A DNA stretch of 64,000 nucleotides, taken from assembly GCF_004771275.1 (NCBI RefSeq), contig NZ_RQEV01000009.1, positions 62,001 through 126,000 of the forward strand. Reading direction: 5' to 3'. The stretch's first letter is position 1. Every line of letters starts with the position of its first letter. The notes under the pieces were generated by a model that did not search any database, had not been told where the DNA came from, and saw only the letters and a program-made list of their open reading frames with translations. This document shows, one piece after another, positions 55,105 to 63,428 of the stretch. Origin of the DNA: Leptospira fluminis (lineage in GTDB: Bacteria > Spirochaetota > Leptospiria > Leptospirales > Leptospiraceae). Position numbers and translations under genes: made by a program.

Positions 55105-56892
55105 CTATCCTAGCGCCGAGCCTGCGTCGCGAATGTGCGCTAAAAGTTTTTCTTTCTCGGTCCTGTAATATGCCAATCTCGTAAGTTTCTCCAACTGGTC
55201 CAAAGTGGAGTCCCGATCGAGTTCCTTCATTCTTTCGTCGTTCACGAATATCTTTTGCTGCTTCGTCAATAAGCCGAAAACCTTTGCCGCGTCCTCTCGA
55301 CTCATTTCGGAATCTTCCAAAAGAAACGGCGCGATCGCTTCCTTAAATTCGCCGGGAATCTCGGAAGACAGAACGGATGCGGGAGAGATTTCCTCCTCGC
55401 TTACGTATCTAGTGTATAAAAAATCCCAAAGGAACGCACTTTTGGGATCCAAAAATTCCATGGAGGAAATCTCTTCGGAAAAGGAGAAAAGCGGGTTCAT
55501 TCTGATTAATAGCGCGATCAACTTTCTCTCACACGTTTCCGCAGCGGTCGGACCGCTTTTCCTTCCTCCGGGTTTCACTTTATTATCGGACCCGGCGGGC
55601 GGGAACTTGGCTCCGCCTCCTTTATAATCTCGCAAAACCGCATCCATACTGATGCCCAACTGTCTCGCACCTAAGCCCAGGAAAAATTCCCGATCGGAAT
55701 CCCGATTGAAACCGCGCAAAAATTGGTATAAGTTATCCAGGGCTTTTCGCTTTTTCTCCGGAAGAGCCCGAGAATCCGTTTTTTCCAGCAATTCATCCAC
55801 TACGAAAGAAGAGGCCGGAACGGCGGATTCCAATAATTTCTGTAATTCCTGGCGCCCTAATGTTTTGGAAAGATCGAAAGGATCCTTGCCTTCGGGAAGC
55901 ATGACGACGGAACATTCCAAGCCTTCTTTTAGACAGAGTTCGGCTCCGTGAAGTGCCCCCTTTCTTCCGGCGGAGTCCCCGTCCAAAAGCAAAAGGAAAC
56001 GATCCGCAAATTTTTTCATGTTTCTGATATGGTTTTCGGTAACCGCGGTTCCCATACTGGCGACCACGTTATCGATTCCTTTAGAAACCAATCCGATCAC
56101 ATCCAAATATCCTTCCACCAGCACCGCAGTCCTGGATTTTTGGATGCTTTCCTTTGCCTGGTACAGATGGTAAAACGTCCGTCCCTTATCGAAAATGGAG
56201 GAAGCCGGGCTGTTCACATATTTCGCTTCCTTTCCCGGGCCAAGGATTCGACCGGAAAAAGCGATGACCCTTCCGGACAAATCCAAGACGGGAAACATAA
56301 TCCGTTCCCGGAAAAAATCGTAAGGTTCCCTACCTTTCTCGGATTCCCGAACTAATCCCACTTCGATCGCAGCCTTGATCTCTTCCTTGCTGGAGAAGAC
56401 TTTCGGAATCAAATTCTGGAAACCGGCAGGCGCGAAACCTAGCTGAAAGCTTTTTTGGAGTTCTTCTCCTAATCCGCGGGAACCGAGATATTCCCGAGCG
56501 GGAATTCCCTGCGGAGAACGCATCATATCCAAGTAAAATTGCAGCGCTTTTCGATTTACCTTGTACAAAAGCTCGGTTCTTTCCTGCTCTTCTCGTCCTT
56601 TCTCCTGGATGGGAATTCCGGAATATTCGGAAAGAATTTCCTTTGCCCTCTGAAAATCCACCCGCTCGTAGCTCATCACGAACTGGAAAATATCACCGGA
56701 AGCCTTACATCCGAAGCAATGGTAGAATTGCTTGTCTAAAGATACGTTAAAGGATGGGGATTTTTCCTGGTGAAACGGACAGAGTCCCACCATGTTTTTT
56801 CCCCTTTTTTGAAGAGGTACAAACCTACTTATATAGCTTTCGATGGGAACTTCCCTGCGTACTCGGTCGATAAACTCCCTTTGGAATTGCAA
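55105..56892 (-). CDS. dnaG: DNA primase
   Basis: Makes RNA primers for replication. The 595-aa protein has an N-terminal zinc-binding domain with ligands Cys38, His41, Cys59 and Cys62 (CPFH and CFGC). The Toprim catalytic domain has EGYLDVIGL near residue 259 and [14 protein letters not shown] divergent C-terminal helicase-binding region follows. The start is TTG at 56892; no strong ribosome site is visible, but the domain start fits and the previous stop is 12 bases away. Confidence 0.95.
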   Translation of the reverse strand: MQFQREFIDRVRREVPIESYISRFVPLQKRGKNMVGLCPFHQEKSPSFNVSLDKQFYHCFGCKASGDIFQFVMSYERVDFQRAKEILSEYSGIPIQEKGREEQERTELLYKVNRKALQFYLDMMRSPQGIPAREYLGSRGLGEELQKSFQLGFAPAGFQNLIPKVFSSKEEIKAAIEVGLVRESEKGREPYDFFRERIMFPVLDLSGRVIAFSGRILGPGKEAKYVNSPASSIFDKGRTFYHLYQAKESIQKSRTAVLVEGYLDVIGLVSKGIDNVVASMGTAVTENHIRNMKKFADRFLLLLDGDSAGRKGALHGAELCLKEGLECSVVMLPEGKDPFDLSKTLGRQELQKLLESAVPASSFVVDELLEKTDSRALPEKKRKALDNLYQFLRGFNRDSDREFFLGLGARQLGISMDAVLRDYKGGGAKFPPAGSDNKVKPGGRKSGPTAAETCERKLIALLIRMNPLFSFSEEISSMEFLDPKSAFLWDFLYTRYVSEEEISPASVLSSEIPGEFKEAIAPFLLEDSEMSREDAAKVFGLLTKQQKIFVNDERMKELDRDSTLDQLEKLTRLAYYRTEKEKLLAHIRDAGSALG

Positions 56893-56904
56893 TGGACTGT
56901 CCGT

Positions 56905-57354
56905 TTAGGAGAGTTTGGATTTTACAATCGCAGATACCTTGGACCCGTCTATGTTCAACCCTTTAAATTCGGCCATGACTCTCCCCATGACCTTGCCGAT
57001 ATCCTTCGGCCCGGCAGGTTTTACTTCCGCGATAATTTTTTCCAGAGCGGTTAAAATCTGCTCTTCGCTAACTTCCGGAGGAAGATAGGACTTTAAGACT
57101 TCCGCTTCCGCCTTCTCTTTATCCGCCAAATCGGTGCGATTCGCCTTTTCATACATTTGAATCGCATCGGTTCTCTTTACATAACCGCGCTTGATCAAAG
57201 TAATGATTTGCTCGTCTATTAGCTGCTGAGCTCCCGTTTTCGTAAGCTCATACTGGATGTCCGCTTTTAACAGCCGTAACGTGGACAACAGAGGCTCTTG
57301 TTTTGTCTTAATCGCCTCTTTCAGGTCTTCATTGATCTTAGCTTGTAGGGACAT
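56905..57354 (-). CDS. yqeY: GatB/YqeY-like domain protein
   Basis: A 149-aa YqeY-family protein (SLQAKINEDLKEAIKTKQEPLLSTLRLLKADIQYEL, and IITLIKRGYVKRTDAIQMYEKANRTDLADKEKAEAEVLKSYLP). It resembles the tRNA-binding tail of GatB of the amidotransferase complex, but its role is not established. ATG has AGGG upstream. It lies between rpsU and dnaG, a conserved location in many bacteria. Confidence 0.93.
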   Translation of the reverse strand: MSLQAKINEDLKEAIKTKQEPLLSTLRLLKADIQYELTKTGAQQLIDEQIITLIKRGYVKRTDAIQMYEKANRTDLADKEKAEAEVLKSYLPPEVSEEQILTALEKIIAEVKPAGPKDIGKVMGRVMAEFKGLNIDGSKVSAIVKSKLS

Positions 57355-57393
57355 CCCTCTCCCCTTTTTAGGTCCGGAAGCGCAGGAAGCGGA

Positions 57394-57603
57394 TTAACCG
57401 CGGTCCTTGCGAGAAAAAAGACGTTTTTTCTTTTCTAATTTGCGTTTAGCGGACTCGAGTGCTTTCTTTTTCTTGATGCTCGGTTTTTCGTAGAATTCAC
57501 GACGTTTGATTTCGCTCATGATTCCTGCGTTCGCGCAATCTCTTTTGAATCGCTTTAACGCGGATTCGATGGATTCTCCTTCCTTTACGATGATTCCTAC
57601 CAT
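57394..57603 (-). CDS. rpsU: 30S ribosomal protein S21
   Basis: A 69-aa basic ribosomal protein (VGIIVKEGESIESALKRFKRDCANAGIMSEIKRREFYEKPS, with a Lys/Arg-rich tail). It binds the 30S platform near the anti-Shine-Dalgarno end of 16S rRNA. AGGAGG lies 11 bases before the ATG. It starts the macromolecular-synthesis operon with yqeY, dnaG and rpoD. The 282 bases upstream hold a TTGACA, but I could not find a matching -10 at proper distance. Confidence 0.95.
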   Translation of the reverse strand: MVGIIVKEGESIESALKRFKRDCANAGIMSEIKRREFYEKPSIKKKKALESAKRKLEKKKRLFSRKDRG

Positions 57604-57885
57604 TCGGTGGAATTCCTCCTGTTCGGATTTTTAATACCGGAAATGCGGATTTCGGCCGTACGGCAGGAAAAACGATCCCAGAGATCAAACTTTGGGTCCG
57701 GAAATTAGGGCGAGAAGCCCTGATTTACTACTTTCTTACCGGATGTTTTCTTGTCAATGGAAATAAACTACTTTCCTTGAACAAAAATAGTGGATTTTGC
57801 CATCCTTGGTCAAATCGAATCGTTTTTACGCCGATCCTGGCAAAAATCGTTTGTTTCCGCTGGAAGAGGAAACCTAGACAAGCGT

Positions 57886-58101
57886 TTAAGCGGCAAAAAA
57901 CTCCGCTTTCTGAATTTCGCGAAGTTCGATGGTCGCCTCGATTCCAAATTGGCCGTTCTTGATGACGAATTCCCCGTCAAGCCTACGGTTTTTGTCCAAT
58001 TCGATTACCGTACCATCCTTTAGAGTGAGGATGATGTCGATTCCACGGTAATTGATATAACGTTCCAGTGTGGATCTAAATTTCTTTGCCGTCTCTTCCA
58101 T
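57886..58101 (-). CDS. Small conserved-looking hypothetical protein
   Basis: A 71-aa protein predicted to mix helix and strands: an N-terminal helix (EETAKKFRSTLERYINYRG) and strands (DIILTLKDGTVIELDKNRRL, GEFVIKNGQFGIEATIEL). No family recognised. It could be a small nucleic-acid- or ligand-binding barrel, but nothing in the sequence proves it. A perfect 11-base palindrome lies 30 bases upstream of its start (58131-58141). Confidence 0.6.
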   Translation of the reverse strand: MEETAKKFRSTLERYINYRGIDIILTLKDGTVIELDKNRRLDGEFVIKNGQFGIEATIELREIQKAEFFAA

Positions 58102-58130
58102 CCGTTTATAGCCTCACCTTTTGATTTACG

Positions 58131-58141
58131 GTACAATGTAC
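58131..58141 (-). promoter_or_regulatory. Small palindrome upstream of the 71-aa gene
   Basis: GTACAATGTAC is a dyad with five-base arms and one central base. It lies 30 bases upstream of the ATG at 58101, a position suited to an operator. No paralogous copy was searched for. Confidence 0.3.
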
Positions 58142-58198
58142 GGATCGCAAGAGACAGATTTTTTAACGCAAAAAAGGAATTTTTCGGAAAATCGTTTT

Positions 58199-58630
58199 TT
58201 AATGCCCCGCTAAAGGCTGTAGCAACTTTTCATATACAGGACGGAAGGAATCCACAGGTTCGGTGATCTCCAGAAAGCGAATTTCGTAATCGATGATCAA
58301 ATGGTTCACCTGAAAAATCACTTCGTCGAACCTGCTTTTTACGATTTCCAACTTGCAATCCGGGCAAAAAGTAAGGACAGATCTCGGATTCAATACGTAC
58401 AATTTGTCGTAAGGGCGTAAATGGGCTTGGATTACGGATTTTAGCTCTTCTATGATTTCCCCGGATTTTTGCTCTCCGAGTAGACGGAAATACTGGGAAA
58501 GGTCCTGAAAGTAGAAATGAGTCAACACCATCTGTGTGCTCAGGGAATTCTTAACGTCCCTCAGGAATTGGTTTGTAAACTCTTCGAATACGTCCGGAAT
58601 TTGATTTTTATCGGTAGGAGGAAAATCCAC
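58199..58630 (-). CDS. Degenerate GGDEF-like domain protein
   Basis: A 143-aa cytoplasmic protein. HFYFQDLSQYFRLLGEQKSGEIIEELKSVIQAHLRPYDKLYVLNPRSVLTFCPDC follows the course of a GGDEF domain: the DxxxF-like start, helix, xRxxD strand, then the signature position. But the catalytic GG(D/E)EF reads approximately NPRSVLTF, and later residues match only loosely. It is 97 bases upstream of the 71-aa gene and faces away from fbp. It could be a nucleotide-binding relic or a regulator; the fold assignment is by eye only. Confidence 0.5.
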   Translation of the reverse strand: MDFPPTDKNQIPDVFEEFTNQFLRDVKNSLSTQMVLTHFYFQDLSQYFRLLGEQKSGEIIEELKSVIQAHLRPYDKLYVLNPRSVLTFCPDCKLEIVKSRFDEVIFQVNHLIIDYEIRFLEITEPVDSFRPVYEKLLQPLAGH

Positions 58631-58748
58631 GGCTAATGTAAATATCGACTTGGCAGGCAGGATTTTCAGCTTTTTTCCGACTTGTCTTCCTGGCGGGCCG
58701 CAATTTCATAACCGGGTTATAGATCTTTGCATCGATGAGGAGAATCCA

Positions 58749-59780
58749 GTGACTAGCGCCCACCCCACCCAACTAATGAGCTTATCTCAGTATTTGATCG
58801 AGGAGCAATTGAAACTTCCTCAAGCGACGGGGGATTTTACGGCATTGATGAGTCATTTGGTCTATGCAGCCAAGATCGTTTCCCGAGAAGTCAGAAAAGC
58901 CGGTCTTCTGGACAATATTCTAGGTTCCACCGATCAGACGAACGTCCAGGGAGAAACGGTCATGAAACTGGACGAATATGCGGATCGGATTTTTACGCAC
59001 ACGTTGACTCGCTGCGGACATTTGTGCGTTATGGGAAGCGAAGAGCAAGAGGAGATCGTCCCCGTTCCTACCGGCTATAAGATCGGAAAATACACGATCG
59101 CAATCGATCCTTTAGACGGCTCCTCCAACATAGACGCGAACGTTTCTATCGGAACCATTTTTTCGGTTCACCTTAGGAGTTCTCCCCAAGGAACGCCGGG
59201 TACGAAAGAAGACCTTCTCCAAAAAGGAGCCAAGCAAAGAGCCGCAGGCTATATCGTCTATGGTTCTTCTACCATGCTGGTTCTTTCTGTCGGGGTCGGA
59301 AAAGGAGTCTCCGGTTTTACCTTGGATCCTTCCTGCGGAGAATTCATCCTTTCTCATCCGGAAATGAAAATGCCGGAATCGGGAGGGATCTATTCCATCA
59401 ACGAGGGTAATTACAATTACTGGTCCGATGAAGTGAAAAATTATATCAGAGACATCAAATCCATAGAAGGCGGGAGAAAGCCCCAATCGGCACGTTATAT
59501 CGGCTCTCTCGTCGCGGATTTCCATCGGAATTTGTTGAAAGGCGGGATTTTCCTATACCCGAACGACACGAAATCTTCCAAATATCCCAAAGGAAAATTG
59601 AGACTTTTGTACGAAGTCGCGCCCATGGCTTTGATTGCGGAACAGGCCGGCGGTATGGCTGTAACCGTAGACGGCCAGAGAATCCTGGACCTACAACCTT
59701 CCGAACTCCATGAAAGGACGACGTTTATCGTAGGGTCCAAAAAGGAAGTGGAACACTTCCTGACCTTCGTCAGAAAATAA
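58749..59780 (+). CDS. fbp: Fructose-1,6-bisphosphatase, class I
   Basis: Gluconeogenic enzyme, essential where sugars are not used as carbon source. The 343-aa protein starts (M)TSAHPTQLMSLSQYLIEEQLKLPQATGDF. The metal and substrate motif IDPLDGSSNIDANVSIGTIFSVH starts near residue 118, followed by TLDPSCGEFILSHP, YSINEGNYNYW, ARYIGSLVADFHRNLLKGGIFLYPND and VAPMALIAEQAGGMA. I chose GTG 58749, which has GAGGAG with six-base spacing. The frame extends to 58650 but that region has no family match. It converges on the ECF sigma gene with an 8-base gap. Confidence 0.95.
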   Translation: MTSAHPTQLMSLSQYLIEEQLKLPQATGDFTALMSHLVYAAKIVSREVRKAGLLDNILGSTDQTNVQGETVMKLDEYADRIFTHTLTRCGHLCVMGSEEQEEIVPVPTGYKIGKYTIAIDPLDGSSNIDANVSIGTIFSVHLRSSPQGTPGTKEDLLQKGAKQRAAGYIVYGSSTMLVLSVGVGKGVSGFTLDPSCGEFILSHPEMKMPESGGIYSINEGNYNYWSDEVKNYIRDIKSIEGGRKPQSARYIGSLVADFHRNLLKGGIFLYPNDTKSSKYPKGKLRLLYEVAPMALIAEQAGGMAVTVDGQRILDLQPSELHERTTFIVGSKKEVEHFLTFVRK

Positions 59781-59788
59781 TCGGTTGG

Positions 59789-61060
59789 TTAGGTTTCGCG
59801 GAATTTGGATCGGATGAATTCCTTTTCCACTTCGTTGTTTGTAAAAGCCAACGCCTGCGCGTAGGATTCCTTTGCGGATTCCGACGATCCCAATTTTTTC
59901 TGAACGTCCGCTACGGCCAGATAGTACGGCGCGTAAGAAGAGAGATCTTTTCTGAGAGCGCCCAATAAAAGGAGACCTCTTTCCGGGCCTTCCGCAATGG
60001 ATACCGCGACCGCGTGGTTGAGCCGCACCACGGGGTTGTCCTCCATTTTTAGAAGTAGCTCGTACCATTCCGAAATTTTTTTCCAATCGGTCAGTGCGGA
60101 ATGGGAGGAGATCGCGTGCTCCGCGCTGATCGCGGCTTGCACCAGGTAGGAACCGACGGTACCGACGGAAATCGCCTTTTGCAATAAGGCCAAACCTTCC
60201 TGGATTTCCTCCCGATTCCATAACGTCCGATCCTGTTCCTCCAATAATACGATCCTTCCGAAAGAATCGATTCGCGAATCTCTTCTGGAATGGTTCAGCA
60301 GCATCAAGGCGAGAAGCCCCCAAACCTCGCTCAATTCCTCATCAGGAATATCCGAGGAAAGCAGATTTTTTCGAATCAGGATTTCTAACATTCTACAGAG
60401 TCGGATCGCTTCGTCGCACAGTTCCTTCCGGATCAACATGTCACCGCTTGTGGACGCGTATCCTTCCGTAAAAATCAGGTAGATTACCGCCAATACGGAT
60501 TCGATTCGTTCCGGTAGCAAATGGATGGGTGGAATATAAAAAGGAATTCCCGATTCCTTGATTTTTTTCTTTGCTCGGACCAATCTCTGGGCCAAGGTCG
60601 GAACGGGAAGTAGAAAGGCGGAAGCGATTTCCTGCGTGGTCAGACCGCCTAAGGTACGTAAGGTGAGAGCGATCCTATGCTCCATAGGTAAGGCGGGGTG
60701 ACAGCAGGTAAAAATCAGTTTTAGTCTCTCATCCGCAATCTCCTCATTCTCCTCCTGGATTTCTCTTTCGGAAGAAAGGGATCGATTCTCCAAATTTCCC
60801 GAATCTAAACTGATCGGTTTGTTTTTACGGATTCTATCCAAGGCTTTCCTCCGGGCAACGACTAGGAGCCAAGCCCCCGGTCGCTTCGGAACACCTTGTT
60901 GTTCCCATTGTTGGATGGCCGCCAAGAAGGATTCCTGAAGCGCTTCCTCGGCCAAATCCCAGTCTCCGAACGTGTTTACGAGGGAAGCTAGGATCTGACC
61001 GTATTCGCTTTTATGGATCCGTTCGATGGTTTGGGAAATCGTCTTTTCCGAAGATTCCAT
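59789..61060 (-). CDS. ECF42-type sigma factor with C-terminal helical-repeat extension
   Basis: A 423-aa RNA polymerase sigma factor. Regions 2 and 4 lie in the first 170 residues (EYGQILASLVNTFGDWDLAEEALQESFLAAI, PGAWLLVVARRKALDRIRK, IALTLRTLGGLTTQEIASAFLLPVPTLAQRLVRAKKKI). The rest (about 180-423) is helical and repeat-like (FTEGYASTSGDMLIRKELCDEAIRLCRML, VRLNHAVAVSIAEGPERGLLLL). This layout, and the DGPF/YCII gene upstream, match the ECF42 group, in which the C-terminal part is needed for activity and no anti-sigma factor is linked. Regulated genes unknown. Confidence 0.88.
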   Translation of the reverse strand: MESSEKTISQTIERIHKSEYGQILASLVNTFGDWDLAEEALQESFLAAIQQWEQQGVPKRPGAWLLVVARRKALDRIRKNKPISLDSGNLENRSLSSEREIQEENEEIADERLKLIFTCCHPALPMEHRIALTLRTLGGLTTQEIASAFLLPVPTLAQRLVRAKKKIKESGIPFYIPPIHLLPERIESVLAVIYLIFTEGYASTSGDMLIRKELCDEAIRLCRMLEILIRKNLLSSDIPDEELSEVWGLLALMLLNHSRRDSRIDSFGRIVLLEEQDRTLWNREEIQEGLALLQKAISVGTVGSYLVQAAISAEHAISSHSALTDWKKISEWYELLLKMEDNPVVRLNHAVAVSIAEGPERGLLLLGALRKDLSSYAPYYLAVADVQKKLGSSESAKESYAQALAFTNNEVEKEFIRSKFRET

Positions 61061-61102
61061 CGTTCGTCTCCTTCCTTTATCTTATTTGTGAGAAGTCGGA
61101 AA

Positions 61103-61465
61103 TCAATTCGGTTTCGGTCCCAGATCGTAAACCGGTCGAACTTCCATGGTTCCGTGCTTGGCTCCCGGGCACTTTGCAGCCCAGTCTAATGCCTCGTCCA
61201 GATTGGAACAATCCACTAGATAGTAACCTCCGAGTTGTTCCTTTGTCTCGGCAAAAGGTCCGTGGGTTGTGATCCTTTTTCCTTCCCGGAGTTTTACCGT
61301 TGCGGCGGACGAGGTAGGATGAAGTCGGTCTCCTCCGACCATTTTTCCGGACTTTAAAAGTTCCTGGGTATAGACCGTGTAGTCCTCGGACCTTTGCTCC
61401 AGCTCCTGTTTGGATCTGGACGCCTCGAGCTTTTCATCTATATAAATTAGAAGTTGGTACTTCAT
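61103..61465 (-). CDS. DGPF/YCII-family protein, partner of the ECF sigma factor
   Basis: A 120-aa dimeric alpha-beta barrel protein (YQLLIYIDEKLEAS..., GKRITTHGPFAETKEQLGGYYLVDCSNLDEALDWAAKCPGAKHGTMEVRPV). The HGPFAETKEQLGGY segment carries the DGPF-type motif. Such genes are the usual neighbours of ECF42 sigma factors; their chemistry is not settled. The frame is open to 61567, but AGGGAG with seven-base spacing supports ATG 61465. An ATG at 61471 is only one base from the AGGGAG, so it is unlikely. It is 42 bases upstream of the sigma gene. Confidence 0.88.
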   Translation of the reverse strand: MKYQLLIYIDEKLEASRSKQELEQRSEDYTVYTQELLKSGKMVGGDRLHPTSSAATVKLREGKRITTHGPFAETKEQLGGYYLVDCSNLDEALDWAAKCPGAKHGTMEVRPVYDLGPKPN

Positions 61466-61693
61466 TTTCATACTCCCTATCGTGTGGTTTTGGGGCGAAA
61501 TTCTTTCGCTCTCCTTACCGTCGTTCCACCCGGTGAAATTTCGACATTCGTAGGATTTTTTTCCCATTTCTATCAGAATTTTCTCCTGAAAATCCGACGG
61601 TTTTCCCCCGAAGATCCGTACTTGTACGGATAGCGAAATGGTTCAAAAAAGAACATAATCCTTATTATTAACGGACAACAAGGTCGGACTCAA

Positions 61694-62689
61694 ATGTCGA
61701 TAAATTGGAAATACTGGAAAGCGATTTTAAGTTTGCTCGCGATCGCCATGACCGGCGGTATAAAATGTCGTCATGGGAATGGAGGGAACGATAACCAAAC
61801 GTTATTAGCCTTTTTGCTTTTGAATTCCCAAATAGCGGATTTCGTCTTCGATTTGGGCTTTCCAGGTTCCCAAAATACGATCACCGGTTATACTTTCTCC
61901 GGGGTCGCATCCGATTATACCGTAACCATCGGGTCGGTGCAGGCGACCGGAATCACATTGGTCGGGTCCACCGGACTTCAATTTATCATGCCCACCATTT
62001 CCGGAATTTCCGAAAATACCACGTTACCCATCGTAGTAACCCAAAAAGGAGCCGCATTCATTTCCAAAACAGCCCGTTATCGACCTCTTGTCGCGATTAC
62101 GATAGGACAACCGAACGGACTCATTCGCCCGATTTCTCCCCAAGATCCGAGCAGTTTTTTCTCCTTCAACACTTCAGTGACCGGAGACCACTTGTTCAAC
62201 ACTTTCGGCTATTCGGCCACTAGTTTAAATTTCTATTATTTTACCTCTCCGACATCCGGACCCACGACGATCGTGGAATCCAATACTAGTGCGGCTCAGT
62301 TTAAAAAAGTGACTCTAAGCAGTACCGGCAATTATATCTTTCAGGTGAAGTACGCCGGGGGTTTGGGAACGAATTTCAGTACGAACATCGCGAACGGATC
62401 AATCGTCCCGGCTTCCACGTTCAATGAAATCAATTCCCAAAGTCTTTGCTACGATTTTATGGGTAGCGGTTCCGTAGCCGATGTGCCCGACAGTTGTACC
62501 ACAGTGAACGCCTCTAACCTTCCGAATCGAACCGGAAGATGTACCTACCCCACAACCGGAGGGATAAATACTCGGAATTATTATGTCATTAGCGGTTTCG
62601 GATTTACCGGGTCTTATGCCCAAACCACCTGTACCACTCCCGGATACGGATCCCAGAACGAAGGCGAGTCCATTTTTCAAGCCAATTAG
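61694..62689 (+). CDS. Putative surface lipoprotein with an IPT/TIG-like domain
   Basis: A 331-aa protein. The N-terminal segment ends AMTGGIKC with Cys25 as a plausible spirochaete lipobox. A beta-rich part (ITGYTFSGVASDYTVTIGSVQATGITLVGSTGLQFIMPTIS) looks like an IPT/TIG-like immunoglobulin fold. The C-terminal half is rich in Ser, Thr, Gly, Asn and Cys (six cysteines: CYDF, DSC, GRC, TTC, TTC and the lipobox Cys) and is of unknown type. Exported, probably outer-membrane-anchored. No family function is assigned. A weak ribosome site precedes ATG 61694. Confidence 0.7.
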   Translation: MSINWKYWKAILSLLAIAMTGGIKCRHGNGGNDNQTLLAFLLLNSQIADFVFDLGFPGSQNTITGYTFSGVASDYTVTIGSVQATGITLVGSTGLQFIMPTISGISENTTLPIVVTQKGAAFISKTARYRPLVAITIGQPNGLIRPISPQDPSSFFSFNTSVTGDHLFNTFGYSATSLNFYYFTSPTSGPTTIVESNTSAAQFKKVTLSSTGNYIFQVKYAGGLGTNFSTNIANGSIVPASTFNEINSQSLCYDFMGSGSVADVPDSCTTVNASNLPNRTGRCTYPTTGGINTRNYYVISGFGFTGSYAQTTCTTPGYGSQNEGESIFQAN

Positions 62690-62774
62690 GGGAGTACGGA
62701 AATTTCCGGAAGCCTCTATAGAAAGGACATTTCCGGATTGATCCCAAAATTCAGATTTGTTAAAAGAAAAACCA

Positions 62775-63428
62775 ATGAGTCTCCGGGCTTCGAAGAAAAT
62801 CTTCATTATTGACGATCATCCTCTCATACGTTCCGGCCTACAGTCGGAAATCGAATCTCTGGACGGTTACGAAGTTTGCGGAACCGCTTCCTCCATACAG
62901 GACGGGATCCGACTTATGGGATTTTCCAGAGCGGATCTACTGATCTGCGACGTGTCCCTCGAGCGTGAAAACGGAATCCAGGAAGTAGACTCCGTAAAAC
63001 GCAAATTCCCGGATCTTAAGGTGGTTTTTTTAACCATGCACAGAGATTGGTCTTATCTCCAGAATGCGATCGCAGCGGGGGCGGACGGATATATATTAAA
63101 AAGCGAACCGATCGAATCCATTCTGTCATCCCTGCGTCAAATCCTGAAAGGCGGCAAGGTGTTTCCCGGAGAGATCACGAGTTTTAGATACGACACGGAA
63201 CAATTGCGGGAGGCGGCGGAGATCATTCGGAGATTGACGCAAAGGGAGACCGAGATTTTGAAATTTCTGTCCAAAGGGAAACTCAATCGTGAAATCGCGG
63301 AAGAGTTGAATTTGAGCGTGCGTACGGTGGAATCCCATCGCACTTCGATTTTTAAAAAATTAGAAATTAATAATATGGTAGAATTGAGCAGGATCCTCTT
63401 TCAGTTGAAATCGCCCGATTTTTTATGA
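62775..63428 (+). CDS. NarL/FixJ-type response regulator
   Basis: A 217-aa two-component regulator. The receiver starts KKIFIIDDHPLIRSGLQSEIE, has the phospho-Asp in LLICDVSLERENG, the Thr/Lys switch pair in VFLTMHRDWSYL and GYILKSE, and ends in a LuxR-type helix-turn-helix (RLTQRETEILKFLSKGKLNREIAEELNLSVRTVESHRTSIFKKLEI). ATG 62775 is preferred over an in-frame TTG at 62757. The kinase partner is likely the convergent gene at the window edge; their stops overlap by 6 bases. Confidence 0.93.
   Translation: MSLRASKKIFIIDDHPLIRSGLQSEIESLDGYEVCGTASSIQDGIRLMGFSRADLLICDVSLERENGIQEVDSVKRKFPDLKVVFLTMHRDWSYLQNAIAAGADGYILKSEPIESILSSLRQILKGGKVFPGEITSFRYDTEQLREAAEIIRRLTQRETEILKFLSKGKLNREIAEELNLSVRTVESHRTSIFKKLEINNMVELSRILFQLKSPDFL

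Noticed and set aside
57604..57885. TTGACA upstream of rpsU as a promoter
   Set aside because: I could not find a convincing -10 at 16-18 bases, so I do not list it as a feature.
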